In this document: positions 1-13,172 of the stretch, piece by piece | Layout of the letters: every line of letters starts with the position of its first letter | Numbering within the stretch: the first letter of the stretch is position 1 | DNA from: Hofstenia miamia | Lineage: Eukaryota; Xenacoelomorpha; Acoela | Direction of reading: 5' to 3' | Assembly: GCA_004352715.1 (NCBI GenBank) | Contig: SCFE01000008.1 | Span: forward strand, 1,154,279 to 1,218,278 | Length of the DNA: 64,000 bases | Notes under the pieces: generated by a model | What the model was told of the DNA's origin: nothing | Database searches by the model: none | Seen by the model: the letters and a program-made list of their open reading frames with translations, nothing else | Made by a program: the position numbers and the translations under genes

Positions 1-162
1 ATTTTATACGCAGAAATTCTTGTTTTAAAAAAGATTTTTCGTAATAATTGATTGATTTCCGTAAAACTGGAATTACGAAAAAATTTGTAGATGCGCTGAG
101 TATGAATTTTATGGTTTTAAGAAATAGTATCAGTTGCAGCTACAATAAAATGAAAAGCGCAC

Positions 163-3100
163 CTTTTTGAAACACTCCTCACTTGGAACTTGGAGATCGT
201 CGTCAGTAGAATTAACTGCCTTGTAAAGAAGTTGAAAAATCTTGTCTTTATAATCAGGTACGTAATAGCAAGAAGCTAAGGCCTCTAAATTGGAAAAAAT
301 CAAATCTGTCTATAGAAAACAAGGCATACTTAACGCACTTAAACGAAGTGGAACCAGTGAGGGAATGGCCTTGTAACAAGAAAGCTTACTTAACTGACTA
401 TCATCTGTTTCACACAAATTCGTCAACTAAAGAAAATCCCGCATGATTACAAAACAAAATCATAAAATAATCGAACAAACTGACCTCTGAGAAGAACATT
501 TTATGCTCTGGTAGAGACATGTCAAAAGTAAACAGACGAGGTTCCAGTGTTGTGCAAAAAGTGTTGCCTTCCATTAGTCCAATTTGTGCGTTGGCGGGTT
601 GATGACGTAGAAGGTGTTTCTTTGGTGGAATCATATCTACTAAAACTTCCTTATGGGGAGTCATTATATCTGTTATTGATTGATTAAGAATTTCTGATAA
701 CACAGACATAGAATGCATTGCCTAAACACATAATGATCAAATTACATAACACTAAATGTAAATTACTTGTTCGCGAACGATTTGATTGGGAGAAGTAACT
801 TCTCGAACCAGCTCACGAACAACTTCATTTAAAGAACGCTGTTGAAGTTCTTTTAAGGGTTCATTATCAATGCATTTCTGAGGATCGCCACAGAGACGTA
901 ACATTCTGCCTAGGCACTCTTTTGCCATATCGATGGCGCCATTAGATACCTCCCCAGTGAGATCCATCATAACAAACAGCAGTGCTTTTAGGAAAGGAAA
1001 TTGGTGATTTAGTACCCATTTGTAACTCATGTTGTCGAGAAGGAAACGAATCGCAAGACAACTACAGCAGACGATATCTTTGGAATGTAATATAAGTAAG
1101 TTAAAACTTACCCGCCCAACTTTGCATACCAGGCGCGATCATAGCAGCAAGAGCACATACGTTCGGTTGCGTATTCGAACAAAGGAAGCATGCAGGCCTA
1201 AATAGAAGTTGTTAATATTTTAATCAATCATATAATTGGAGCAACAAAAAGGAATAAAATAAAATCATACCCGTTCAAGACCACCCAGAATTGTGGCTGA
1301 GGTATCCAACATCACTTTGAGAGCAATTTCCCCCACTCGACACAAATCTTTCTCTTCATGTGCGATTATTGATGCTATTGCATCAACGACAACCAGGACG
1401 TCCATTTGGCGATGGCGATTGAGATGAGAGGGACTGGCAGGAAAAGGTCCTAAAATTCCCCAGTTAATCATAACCGAAATATTCAGCTACATCGACACAT
1501 TCTATTGAAAAAATTATTCTATTCATTTTCAGGGAAAATCATTGAAATTCAAAGCAAACCAGTCTGTTGGCAGACAGCCAATAAGGTGAAGTGACGAACG
1601 ATGTTCGCCATGAAGATCACAGAGCCGTTGCGCAGTTCTTTCACTCCTGCAGCTACTAAAATAGAAACAAATTTTATATTCAATGAAGAATTTTATTAGA
1701 GGACAAACATCCTGAACAAATACTAACACAGACAAGCTGTAAGTGCTTTCTTCATCACATCTCTTGTTACCGTGTTGGAACAGCGATATAACTCAGAAAC
1801 CCGCATTGCTGGAATTGCACAAGATGTAAAATCCAATCGATATCTAAAAATACAATACTAGAACTGCAAAACCCTTAAAAGGAACTACTGAAAGGGTCTG
1901 TTCATGGACATACTTGTCATTCACACAAAAGTAATAAAATATTACCTAAAGGCCTATGGGACGTTTCAAATTAGGTTTCGTTAGAATTAGTTTTCTTGAT
2001 TTAAAATGCTTAAAATTGTTAATAATAATATATTCCGAAGTTTAGTAAACATGAATGAAATATAAGACTACGTTGAAAAATAGCAAATTACTGCAAAATT
2101 TCGATCATTTTTAATAAAGTAGAAATGCTTGAAATTAAAAAATCACCAGTTGCGAAACATATGCAATAGTGAAACATTTACATTTAAAAGCAAAACCGTT
2201 TTTAAAACTAAAATTATTCCGTGCGTAATTTAGTCCATACTAAGTTCAATTACTTAAAAAAATTGATCATGCTTTGATAATAGATTAAACTCAGTTTTAT
2301 ACAAAAATTGATCCTTCATGTGTCAAATATCAGTGCTGAGATGCAGCGTGGCATTCTATACAAAAATTCTTACTCTGGTGACAAAAACAAATCTTTGAGA
2401 GTTACAGTGTTATCATCGAGATTGAGACTAGATTTGATGTAGCACTGGATGACCTTATATGCCTGAATGCGATAGTAAGTGTCTGAAGAAGGGTTACTCA
2501 AGCACTGCAAAGCATTGTCTATGACCTAAATATACAATTAGAAGACTAAACAAAAAAACTTAAATTCTATGCAGTCAAGTCAACATGGAGAGAAAGAATG
2601 AGATCTTAAAAGCGTATAATAAACATTCACACACCCTTTTAACAGGTAGCTCGATGTTTTGAGAATTTTCGATAAATTTTACAGTAACACAAGGTCCAAT
2701 TTCTTCATTGTTGTACGTCAAAGTTTGCGGCTCTTTAAGAACTTTTCGATTGCCACCGCCAAATTTACCAAGTACTCGAAAAGCAACCAATGCAACACTA
2801 TCGTTGTTATCACGCAAAGTTTTCCAAAGGGCCTATAAAAAGATGATTAAGTTTAAACGTTGAAATTGATTGATGTTACCTGCATCAATTCAGCTCGAAC
2901 AGGCTGAATATGATCATAAAGGAAATCAGGCTGAAGATTATCAACACATAGTTCAAGTGTACGGAGTCCCTGACTTATCAGTGTGGGAGAACCATTCAGT
3001 GCTGAAACCAATGGACCCATTAACAAAGGAAGATAAGGTAAAAGGGAAGACAATCTGACCGGAACAGTTAGACATAATTCAACAAACAGATCTCGCATTT

Positions 3101-6100
3101 GCGCCCGATGAAGGCCGCTCTGCAAAATATTTAAACCTAAAAGAGCCTGTTAAATTACATAAAATTGGCTAGGTAAAGCGTCTGAATTTACTCATTTTAA
3201 TTTGAATACCCAATGTAAACAGAATTCTAGCAACCGTTTTGAATTAATAGGCGCAATCAAATGATCCAAACAATTAATACTCTACATGCATTTTAAAATT
3301 TAAAGTTTGAAATATTTAGGAATTTGCACTACACTTTGAATAGACTTATAAAAATAACTCAAAACTACTAAAAAAGAATACAATTATGTTGAATAACAAT
3401 ATTTAAAGGTTTGATAAATGCAGACCATTTAAAAGATTGCATAAGAGGGGAAGAAACTCTTGATAAAGCTGATCATGACTTCCGCCACCAATCGACCGAA
3501 ACAAAGCACGAAGTAGGTAAAAGTAGTTGATTGGATCTTTGGCCACCTGTGCCAACTCCATGCACTTATTCACAATTTTGTGTAAGTGCGGCTAAAAAAT
3601 TGTCTCATTAAAGAATAATACCAAAACCGAAAACAAATTCTACAGTAGATTGAAAATAACATTTAAATGTCAAATATCACAAGTAATAAGTTTCATCATA
3701 TAAAAAATCTCCATATTAAATGAAGCGAAACTGTACGCCTTTAGAAATATATTGGGTATTAAAAGTTGAGTTCTTATTGGACAAAATAAAAAGAGGCATG
3801 AAAGCAGGCGGATTAAAACATTAAAATTTGAAAAATATATATTTAAGATAAAAACAACTTCAAAATGAAGTCAGTTAAGTTTCCCCAAAAATCAAAGCTA
3901 ATCAGCGACAAAGATTAATCTAACGTTTTGTAGAAATTAAATTTATATTAATCTAATGATAAACTACGGAGAAAAAATGATGTAGCCATTTAAATTTCAA
4001 GACAAAAACTATCAGTACTTAGTTGAAAGATTTACAAACAAAAAACTTCCTTCAACAGATGCTCCAGTAGAGTTTCATTTCTGCAATTTAGTGTAATTTA
4101 CATTAGAAATTTTACTTCCAGACATCCTGAAAATGGTTGCAAATCATTCTGACAGCAGTTTGCGAGAAGGTGTTCTGAAACCCCAAAAGGATTGTTATTT
4201 ATGGCGAGATTTGCAGGATTGGTGTATGCTTCAATAATTGCTTTGCATCTGAAAAACAGACATGGAAAAGCGTTTTAGAATGAGATATTGGTCATTTCAT
4301 TTCTTAATTGAGAATTAACTGGACTTTGCTTGCCTTTGTAATATAAATGCTACAAATAATTGTTCTTGTAATGGGTGAAATTAACACGACAAAACTTGCA
4401 AAAACTCTTTGTATTTGATGAAAGTCGGAATTGGCAAGAATAACCCATGAAATGTCGGAATCCATAACACGTGTCTTGGTTGAGACTGTTGTGGTCAATA
4501 CTGAAAATGTCATTTTATAAACTTATAGTAACTTATTAATATTATACTGCAACATTAACTGTGTATTAGCTTTATAGTTGTCTTGGGTATGATAACATTT
4601 GAACGCTTAAAATTTAAAATAGGACTAACTATATCAATTACTAACAGACATTCAAAATTTGTTTGAGAACGCAAACAAATAATACCCAAACATTTGTAGT
4701 TGCATTGATCCCCCCACAGATTTTGCAAAATCGAATTTAATTTGATTCTAAAATGGAAGATAGTAGACTTTCTTATTGCAAAAAGCAAATCTTCCAAATC
4801 ATAATTCTAATCGCGTTTTAGCGGAACAATCATCTACAACAAAATATTGTCTAGGAATTGGAGAAATTGAAAAAGCAGCAGTAATATCTATGCAAACTAG
4901 GAGAATATTAGAGTGAAACATTAACAAAACATCTCGATCTAATTTCAAGACTGCCCAAGATGAGTAGTTAGAAAAGCCTTTGAGATACATAAAGTTACAG
5001 ATTAATAGCCAAACAGACGAATGCAACTTTTACCTTCATCGTAATATAATTCAGTATCAATTATTTTCTTTATGAGCCGCAATCAGGGGCGCCCAGGCGG
5101 ATAACAGAGTGTGCTCAGTCATATGACTACATATGCAAATAATATATTTCAACTGCAAAATTGCAATTTTCTCTAATGTGTTGGAATATACTAGTCTTGC
5201 AAATGACATTTTTAATGAAACGAGCAAAAGAAGTATGTTCTGTGGAAAGCCGTGTACTGGACGAGAACATACAGTTGAAAGCGTAAGAATAAAGACCAAT
5301 TAGAAAATATAAGGTTGGGTTTTTGGCATTGCAATGCGACGAAACATATCCATAGGTCTGTAAGAAGTTATTGCATTATTAAAAACAAACATCAATCATT
5401 TAAACAAACCTTTATAAAGTTAAAAAAAACCTAGAAAAGAAACAAGAAATTAAGTGGGATAAATAAATAAGTGCTGGACAAACAAACTTTAATTTATGAT
5501 TCCAGCTTTCCAGTCCCATTCCAGTAAGGCAGGAAGTCTGGATTTATTAAAATCAAGTGTTCAGTCAAAAATAATATATCATACGTACTAAATCAGGGTT
5601 CTAGAAAAGTGGGGTTATAAATCAATGCACGCTGCAAATCCATTAAAAGAAAAAAATGTAGAACACCATCGATTAAATTCTACAACATAGAAAGTTAATT
5701 GAGAGTATTAGTCGAAGATAAGTTGAAAAAGTAAGGTCATAGAAAAATATAACATACCTTTAGCATTTGTTCATTTTCAGAAGCGAAGAGTGAAACAGAT
5801 CCAAACACCAGTTTGAATAGCTTGAGATACAGATTTGAACGATCGCTGTTTCCATTGCCAATATCTTGTAAACGTACTAATAAATAATCTACCAAAACAG
5901 TTGCAAATGTTGCAGATGTTGCGGTGGTGGCAAGAAATGAATTAGCTACAATTTGTAGAGCATAGTTCTAAATATGAACACTTTAAAATATGATTCAATG
6001 AACCCTGAAAATTTGATATTCCCAATTTCCTATTCTTCTCACAAATGACTATGAATTGAGAGCGAATCACTCGAAGAATTATAACAAGATTTATCATTTT

Positions 6101-9100
6101 AGTAATGGGACAACTTATGAATGTGCGATGCAATGATTATACCACGTTAGTTACTAACTAAAAATAAATTTACATTTAAATTGTTCTCATAAATTTTAGG
6201 TGTACATGATTTTGGACTTAAACAATATATATAGATATATATATATTAATAATATATTAAATAATATATTTAAGTACATATATGTCTAAGCGAATATAAA
6301 TTCCTCTTTAACCTCGATTAAAAAAATCAAATTCAGATGGCCATACCGCTCTCGATATATTCTTTGAAAGCAAAGCATCGAAAAAATAAGTGCTGCCTTG
6401 AATAGGGCAAGACTGACATTTGGATTTATTGCAAAAACGAAAATTTTGACCTAACAGTATGTATGCAAGACCACAGAGTAATAAAACATCAAACTAAATT
6501 TAAATATCTTAATTAAAATCAAAAGAAGCTATTTGGAAATAAATTTAAAGAAGTACACCTCATAAATGCGTTCAACAATGTAGTCGATTGTAACAGAAAA
6601 TATTTCTCTAAAAATTGACATATTCATCATTGTGAAGACACCAGCGAAGTGTTCCAAAACTTCCTTTTCCTCTTTTAATCGAACGGTGGGTGAGTTAGAT
6701 GGCCGCACAATGGGAACACCTTGTGGAGTGATACTTATCATATAGATATCCAACGATTTCAGAGCTAAATGAAATATTCGCAAGTGTATCGCCTGAATAA
6801 TCTAGTTATGATCAAATTGATAATTACCATGAATGATAAGCTTTTTAAATATAGAAACTTCCTTTGGGTGAAAAAATTTAGAAGTTGCGGGCAGTTCTCC
6901 GGGAATCTTAATACTCCATGTGATTGTTTTAACTCCACAAACTAAAGTCTTAACTAATGTCCTACAATCTGGAACGCTATATAAGCAACTTGAACCAGTC
7001 GAGCGAACCTAAAATATTGGCCAGTCTATGAAAATAATACATATTAAACTGTTAACTGCATTAAAATACACTTAGTACTTACACAATTTCATTCAGAATA
7101 AAAATGTATCACAATTAGAAAATCGAAACTTAGCCCCTTGACTTTCATTTGTCTGATAAACAAAGGTGCGTATTATTATGCAGACAGGTACCTTATTCGG
7201 TGACTCCTCCTCTTTTTTATCAAATTCGCCTAAACTGTCTGAAGGCTCGGCAGATGTGGTTGGTAATGAAGTTGAGCTATTGGCTTTATCAATGGTGTTT
7301 AGTGTAAGCGCTGTCTGATCCAAAGAGCTCGACTTGTCGGCTGCTGCCGCTTGAAGTTGACTGAAACAACAATTATTATTTGTGGAAAAATGACTAAGAG
7401 GAAATGAAAAGCCTCCTTCCAAAACATGCACATCAACCATGAAAAATGAATGTCTTACCATTTCTTAAGGATGTTTGGAAGTTGGTACAAAGCGATATAT
7501 TCGAACTTGGCAACGAACATTTCCAATAATCGAATCAGGATTTCTCTTCCCTAGAAAAATGATCAATGCAAAATTAGTTCTTGGGAAGTAACAGATTTAA
7601 AAAGATATTTGACCCCTCACACTAAATTTCAACAGAAATTNNNNNNNNNNNNNNNNNNNNNTTGTGGAAAAATGACTAAGAGGAAATGAAAAGCCTCCTT
7701 CCAAAACATGCACATCAACCATGAAAAATGAATGTCTTACCATTTCTTAAGGATGTTTGGAAGTTGGTACAAAGCGATATATTCGAACTTGGCAACGAAC
7801 ATTTCCAATAATCGAATCAGGATTTCTCTTCCCTAGAAAAATGATCAATGCAAAATTAGTTCTTGGGAAGTAACAGATTTAAAAAGATATTTGACCCCTC
7901 ACACTAAATTTCAACAGAAATTGGGGGTAGTTTGAAGGGCACATAGAATTTAAACTTACGTTGCCATTCTCAGTTTCACTCTGATTCTTGATACTTTCAC
8001 AGAGATTTAATAATAGTTTGCAAGACATCGTTTGAATGCTGGCCGGCAACGAATCATCGTGCATGTTGCGACAGAATAGATGAACAGCCATCGCTAGATG
8101 CTGAAGTGGTAACATTTGCTTGACATGGTGGATCAGGTCAGCTAGGGTACTGTACGCCAATGTCCTAAAAACACCAATTAGATCGACTTTAGAGAATAAA
8201 CACATAATTGAATAAACACTACTATTAAAATGTACTTTACCTCAGCGTTTCTCGAGATGTCCAGCCAGTTCCAATCAAAATTTTTTCTTTAAAAAGTTGA
8301 GTAATGCACGGAACAAAATTGCTTCTTAAATCAGTGGCTAAAATGTGGCGTGAAGCAATTAAAAGTTCTTTTCGTAAATGAGCGACTTCGGGTGGGCAGT
8401 TGGCTAGCAAATCAAGCATTCCACGCACCATATGATTTGCTTGAGGTTTAATTGTATCCTATAAATAAAAATACAATAAATCGATAAGAGAATATTGAGA
8501 AAATCTTACATGATAAATTCTAACGATGTATGCCAAGAAAGAAAGGGTTTTGATTTGAGCAGCAATAAAGTCGACATATAGTTCTTTGCTGAAAGTGGGT
8601 GAATTTCTAAAAAAAGCTTCAAGATTGTGAATTCAGAAAAAATCTTACCTCATTTGCAAACTGGGTTGCTGATTAATTGTGGTCATAATTAGTGGAATGA
8701 AATCACTGACAAGAGCATAAATATTCTGCTTGTAGAGCTGATACATCAGCACAACGATGAGGGGAAGTTCAGCCAAAACCTTCAACGATGTCTGCGCTTT
8801 TGGTATTACTGTTTGCTAAAAGAGTACAATGGAGATCAAAACCATGATAGAATAGCCATTGTGCTTTTTGAAACATTTTGTTGCTTGCATAATGTTTAGA
8901 AAGTCATACTTTAACAATACAAAAAGATCATTAAAAAATTAAAAACAAAAAAGCAAATATATTTCTCAAAAAAATGTATCTCTGAAGTAATTAACGATTT
9001 TAAAAAAATGGAAAGTGATACGTAATGCTGTACATCGTATATCCCGGGCAACAAAGGCTTTTTGATATATGGTGTAGTTGCAATTGTCTCTAAGCTCAAA

Positions 9101-12100
9101 ATAATGCTTACTACATTTCAATAACGGACATTTTCGTTCTTACTTAACCTCGTCGAGGTTCACCATTGAAATCTGCACGATAAGAGACTATTTTTGTACT
9201 AAAACAGTTTTCATAGAGGGTAATACACCATGATTTTTTGTTGAACAAATATGTAAAAAGTTCTACAGATAAAAAATAATCACTTAATTGTATAACAACA
9301 AATATTAATAGGCAGGGGAGTTCATAATAGGTTGCCGCACCCAATATGCATATTTAGGAAATGCTATACTGTTGATATTTTTTAAAAAGTTGAGGATTTT
9401 TTGTACTACTCTGGATTTTTGCTTAAACTTTCGCTTTTTCAGACGATTAAATGCACAGTTGAAGAAAATTTTACAAATGCATACATTTTATGAGAAATCA
9501 AATCTAATAACGTACATATTAATGATTTATTCAAAGCCAACAAAACTATTGTTAAATAAAACCAGTAATTTCTTGCATAATAATTATTGTACGCTTAGCA
9601 ATAATTAGCAACACTACGGACCTTTATTGCACTCAAATATGTACACAATCAATTTAATCTAATTACATAAAATGCACTCCTTAATTGGCTTGTTAATTGA
9701 GGCAGATATGGCAACTACAACAGCCAAAGCGTTCTTCAATATAAATGCTTTGTTTACAGGGCATGGCTTTTATCTGCCTGGTCCTAATTGTACACTGGTT
9801 TAAGTAAAATATAGTCAATTAATTGACTTACTTAGTTTGCCATACACTGCACTAAAGGAAGATAAAATAACCCATAGAATTGGATATTGCTTTACTTAGG
9901 AGCTTTAACACTGTCGTAAAGTTGTTTAACTGAACATTAAGTTTCAAAGAAACAAAATTCAGTTAACACATTATTTCAAAAGTAGGGTATACAGAAATAC
10001 ATTTTAAAGAGGACTGAATGTAAAATAAATTGCTAAGTACATAATTGGACGTTAAGATTTTTATACCAATATTTTAATGGTTTTGTCTTATTTTAGAGTA
10101 GGCCCGGGCGCGCGCGCATTTTGTCTGTATGTGCCCAATGGATTTCAATTATATAATTACAATTGTTTAATGAAACGCTAGCAGTTCATGAGCTATTTCA
10201 TAGACTGCCAAGTATGTCAAGTGTATATATATCTAGTACAAATACTTGAAGTAATGGCTACAGTTATCTTAAAGTTATTAAACTTGACTCAGCAAAGTCC
10301 TACTGGAGAATCAGGTACTCGAATTCCTTAAGTTGTCAACGTGACTTCTCGACAGATTTTATGAAATCAAGGCTAATTTATGTTGAATGATGTTCTTGGA
10401 AACAATGAAGTCCTGAAGCAATCCCAACCGAAAATGTACAAAATTCTAAAGGCTCATTAAACCAGATTTCATCCGTGTGGAAAGCTATTCAGTCAGATGA
10501 GCTTTTTGCCATAGACTAATAAATCTTGCAAAAGAGCAAAATGACATCTTTGCGCCAATATAATCCCAAGAAACCTAAAATGGGGCTATAAACGTCAATT
10601 TAGATTTGACAGTGAAAGGTTTCAACACAACATTGAGCTTTATACTGACAAATCGCGAACTGTTTCAAAATTAGGTGAAAAAATTGACAAGTCGGGTGAA
10701 GTTGTTGCGAGATGAAGCAATAGAATTCAAACAAACATTAACTATAAATTGTTTTATGACACTTGGTATAATTCATGTGATCTCCAAGTACATCTTACCA
10801 AAGAGACATTCATTCTGTTGTAACACTACGAAGATTCAAAGGACATGCTCAAAAAGGAAATCCTTTGTTGAAAAACAATGTAATAACATGAAGATGGATA
10901 TAACTGTCGTCCGTTTGTTTGAAAATAAGTGTTGTTACTCTTTTGTCTGTTAACTGTTTTGCCAGTTTATTAATTAGGTTTTAGTCATGCCTGCTGCTAA
11001 AGTGTCTCTCGTAGACCTTCAGACTTTTACTGATGCCCAATTTGCTTCTGTAGTTGGTGCTTTGAAGAAAAACGTCATTATCTCTCTGCTTCGCAAAGCT
11101 GTCTCCTCTCTGTCCAGTTCGCACGTCAACGTCAGCCTTCCGATGTTGCCTTACCATCATTGTCAGACTCCTTGCTAAACTCACCTACGATATTTCGTCC
11201 CGAGCTACACATCAAAATAAAAATTTCACAAATACTAGGCAGCATAATTTAAATCTTCGTATTAAATCTACACATTCGCCGTAACTTGTAGAAATATTAT
11301 TTCAATTATGAATAGTTGACAGTCCTGGTGTACTTAGCAGTCTGACTATTGCTATTGAAGTAAAACCTAATTTAATAAAAATATTTGATTGACGTCTACT
11401 AAATTTCAACTAGTTCTGAAAAATTAAAGAGAGCAAACCGCTGACAAAATTATTTTCAAAATCGTTAATACACCATTGTCTGTAGTATTACGTAAAATGA
11501 AAAACGCATTTCAAATGAAAATGGCAAATTTGAAAACCGTCCGATAGCTAAGTGTCATTGTTAAAACATATTTAAGGGTTGATATTAGTAAAATTTTCGA
11601 GTTTATAATAATAATTATATAAAGTTCATTATGAGTTGAGGAACAGGTCGAACATAGTAAAGAACGAATGCTTTGAAGACACAAAGGACTGATTAATTCA
11701 AATCATGGACTGAAATTATTTTTATCATAAACTGAGTTGTTATGATTAACTAATGATGGTACAAGAAATATACGTACAGTTTGTTGTTGACCATCTGGTC
11801 CAGTCGTAGTGATTGTCATTTGAGTAGCCATTCCAGGGGATTCAATACTAACTTCACCGTTTGCTCCAACTTGAGGACCTTCGAAGATCTTAGGCTAAAT
11901 AAATATCCTAAGTGCTTAGCAATAAAATGTAATCTTGATTGCAATTTAACTTACTACAACTTCTCGAGACTTGAATATAAATGAATTTTTATCACAATAT
12001 GATACAAGATAGCGCCAAAAAGTAATATTTTAAACAATCAGTAATGGATATTACACTTCTCAATAATAGAGTAGACCGATTAGCCAAACCCTAAGGCTTC

Positions 12101-13171
12101 CTTAATGAAAGATTCACCCAGGACTAAGCAAAAATAGAGAAATGCACTAGATACGAAAACGAAAAATAGGACTGTTAAAAGTTGCAAATGCGGTATTTTT
12201 GCAAAACAAAACCCACAAAATCAAATGTTAATGGAAATTGGAAATAACAGGAGCTATTTGCAACAGACATTTTTATAGCATTGATGTACTATCGTCGCTT
12301 CGGACTCGAATTTCACTTGGGTGTTCAGATTATTAATGACAAGAAAAAAACATTTTCCTACACAATTGTGTAAAAATATTGTTTGAGTGAAAAAGCCGAA
12401 TATTTCAGCATTATAAATAGAAAAAATGTAAATAGTTTTGATATTTAAATGTTCAAAGAAATTCTTAACATTTTTAGCATTTTAAATAGAATGCATAATA
12501 CGGATCAATACAAAAAATTTAAAATAGTTAATTACCATATTTCCCGCCAAATCCGCATAAATACTTTTAACAAAGCGCAAAAATTGTTGCACATCTGAAG
12601 TGATTTGGGGCCTATATTGCTTGTGTAGATCGATGATGATTCGCGAACAAATGAGAACATTTTCTTCGTTATCCGTCTACAGAACAAATGAAAAACAAAA
12701 TATCTAGACGAAAGAAGGGCACAAACCTCTATAAGTTTAAACATTAAGCTTAGTATATTGCGAACATGAGTTTTTAAGTGATCACTGTTTGGTAGGCGAT
12801 GGAAGATCTCCAACATTTGCTTACGCATTTGTTGACTAGGGAGCTCTGCAATGAATTGAGGTTCAGTGTCCCGCAGGAGGCTGAGAAAATTTGGGACAAG
12901 GGTGACCAAAAAATCGGCATATCCGGAGCAAGTCGCAGCAGCCTAAACGAATAAATGCGAAAAATTAATATGGGTTCTTTTAAATGTCTCAAGCAAAACT
13001 GAAAAGATATTTCCCTGAAAAGCCATTAACTTACTTCTAAATTATCAGCTAATTCTTGCAAAGATCGCAATTTGTTTTCAATAGAAATCTTTTCATCTAC
13101 AATGAGTTGGATGTGACCGAAGAGTTTATTTATGAGTGGCGCATAAGTAGTCGATGCTCCTGGCATCGAAA
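163..13171 (-). CDS. TRRAP: TRRAP/Tra1/Nipped-A, 5' part (25 exons, continues off left edge)
   Basis: TRRAP is the large pseudo-kinase scaffold (PIKK family) that links activators to the SAGA and NuA4/TIP60 histone acetyltransferase complexes in the nucleus. I traced exons 13035-13171 (ATG at 13166), 12727-12942, 12536-12676, 11778-11894, 8649-8815, 8510-8606, 8241-8458, 7960-8164, 7741-7832, 7192-7360, 6828-7008, 6559-6764, 5758-5967, 3426-3591, 2880-3136, 2635-2832, 2374-2525, 1734-1843, 1560-1655, 1271-1449, 1112-1197, 767-1061, 485-721, 330-426 and 163-284. All have GT-AG borders and sum to 4,146 nt (1,382 codons) in one open frame. Blocks nearly identical to animal TRRAP include [13 protein letters not shown], the '[20 protein letters not shown]' block in 2880-3136, '[18 protein letters not shown]' and '[20 protein letters not shown]'. 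This is the N-terminal HEAT-repeat third of a protein of about 3,800 aa; the FAT and kinase-like domains lie beyond the left edge. The start was chosen because it is the first in-frame ATG after an acceptor and sits where the family N-terminus begins. Single exon borders could be off by a few bases. Confidence 0.97.
4116..4500 (-). other. Unassigned exon-like open segments inside the TRRAP intron 3592-5757
   Basis: The 2,166-bp intron separates two TRRAP exons whose proteins are contiguous in the family, so nothing is missing from TRRAP here. Yet 4116-4248 reads open on the minus strand with a TTTCAG acceptor and a GTAAAA donor, and its translation has protein-like composition (it contains [20 protein letters not shown]). 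At 133 bp it would break the TRRAP frame if included. A second open stretch at 4396-4500 has a TTTTCAG acceptor. Long open stretches also occur at 4555-5026 and 5057-5370. I do not recognise the protein. A nested gene, a decayed transposon or chance are all possible. Confidence 0.3.
7380..7922 (-). repeat. Assembly duplication of one TRRAP exon around a 21-N gap
   Basis: Bases 7380-7640 (261 bp) reappear at 7662-7922, separated only by 21 Ns at 7641-7661. Each copy contains the same 92-bp TRRAP exon (7459-7550 and 7741-7832) with identical splice sites. Because 92 is not a multiple of three, using both copies would break the frame, while using one keeps the whole 1,382-codon model open. The likeliest explanation is an unmerged contig overlap, not a real exon duplication. 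Confidence 0.9.
8816..11777 (-). other. Large TRRAP intron (2.96 kb)
   Basis: This intron joins the fourth and fifth TRRAP exons. It is AT-rich, with a short CG-rich run of alternating GCGC near 10108-10120. A 63-codon open frame at 10987-11178 (plus strand, beginning [20 protein letters not shown]) has an amphipathic, protein-like look reminiscent of the N-terminus of LINE or gag ORF1 proteins. It is open on the other strand as well and I could not assign it. I see nothing else. Confidence 0.6.
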
Positions 13172-13172
13172 C

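Noticed and set aside
2870-3058. Plus-strand ORF of 62 codons
   Set aside because: Antisense shadow of a highly conserved TRRAP exon (2880-3136).
4799-5026. Cyclin-like fold in an intronic ORF
   Set aside because: The resemblance rests on a few hydrophobic positions; no cyclin motif can be defended.
7459-7550. Second copy of a TRRAP exon as a real duplicated or alternative exon
   Set aside because: Identical 261-bp flank on both sides of an N gap and a frame shift if both are used.
9144-9344. Open frame in the large TRRAP intron as a missing TRRAP exon
   Set aside because: The TRRAP protein is contiguous across this intron and the frame has no similarity to it.
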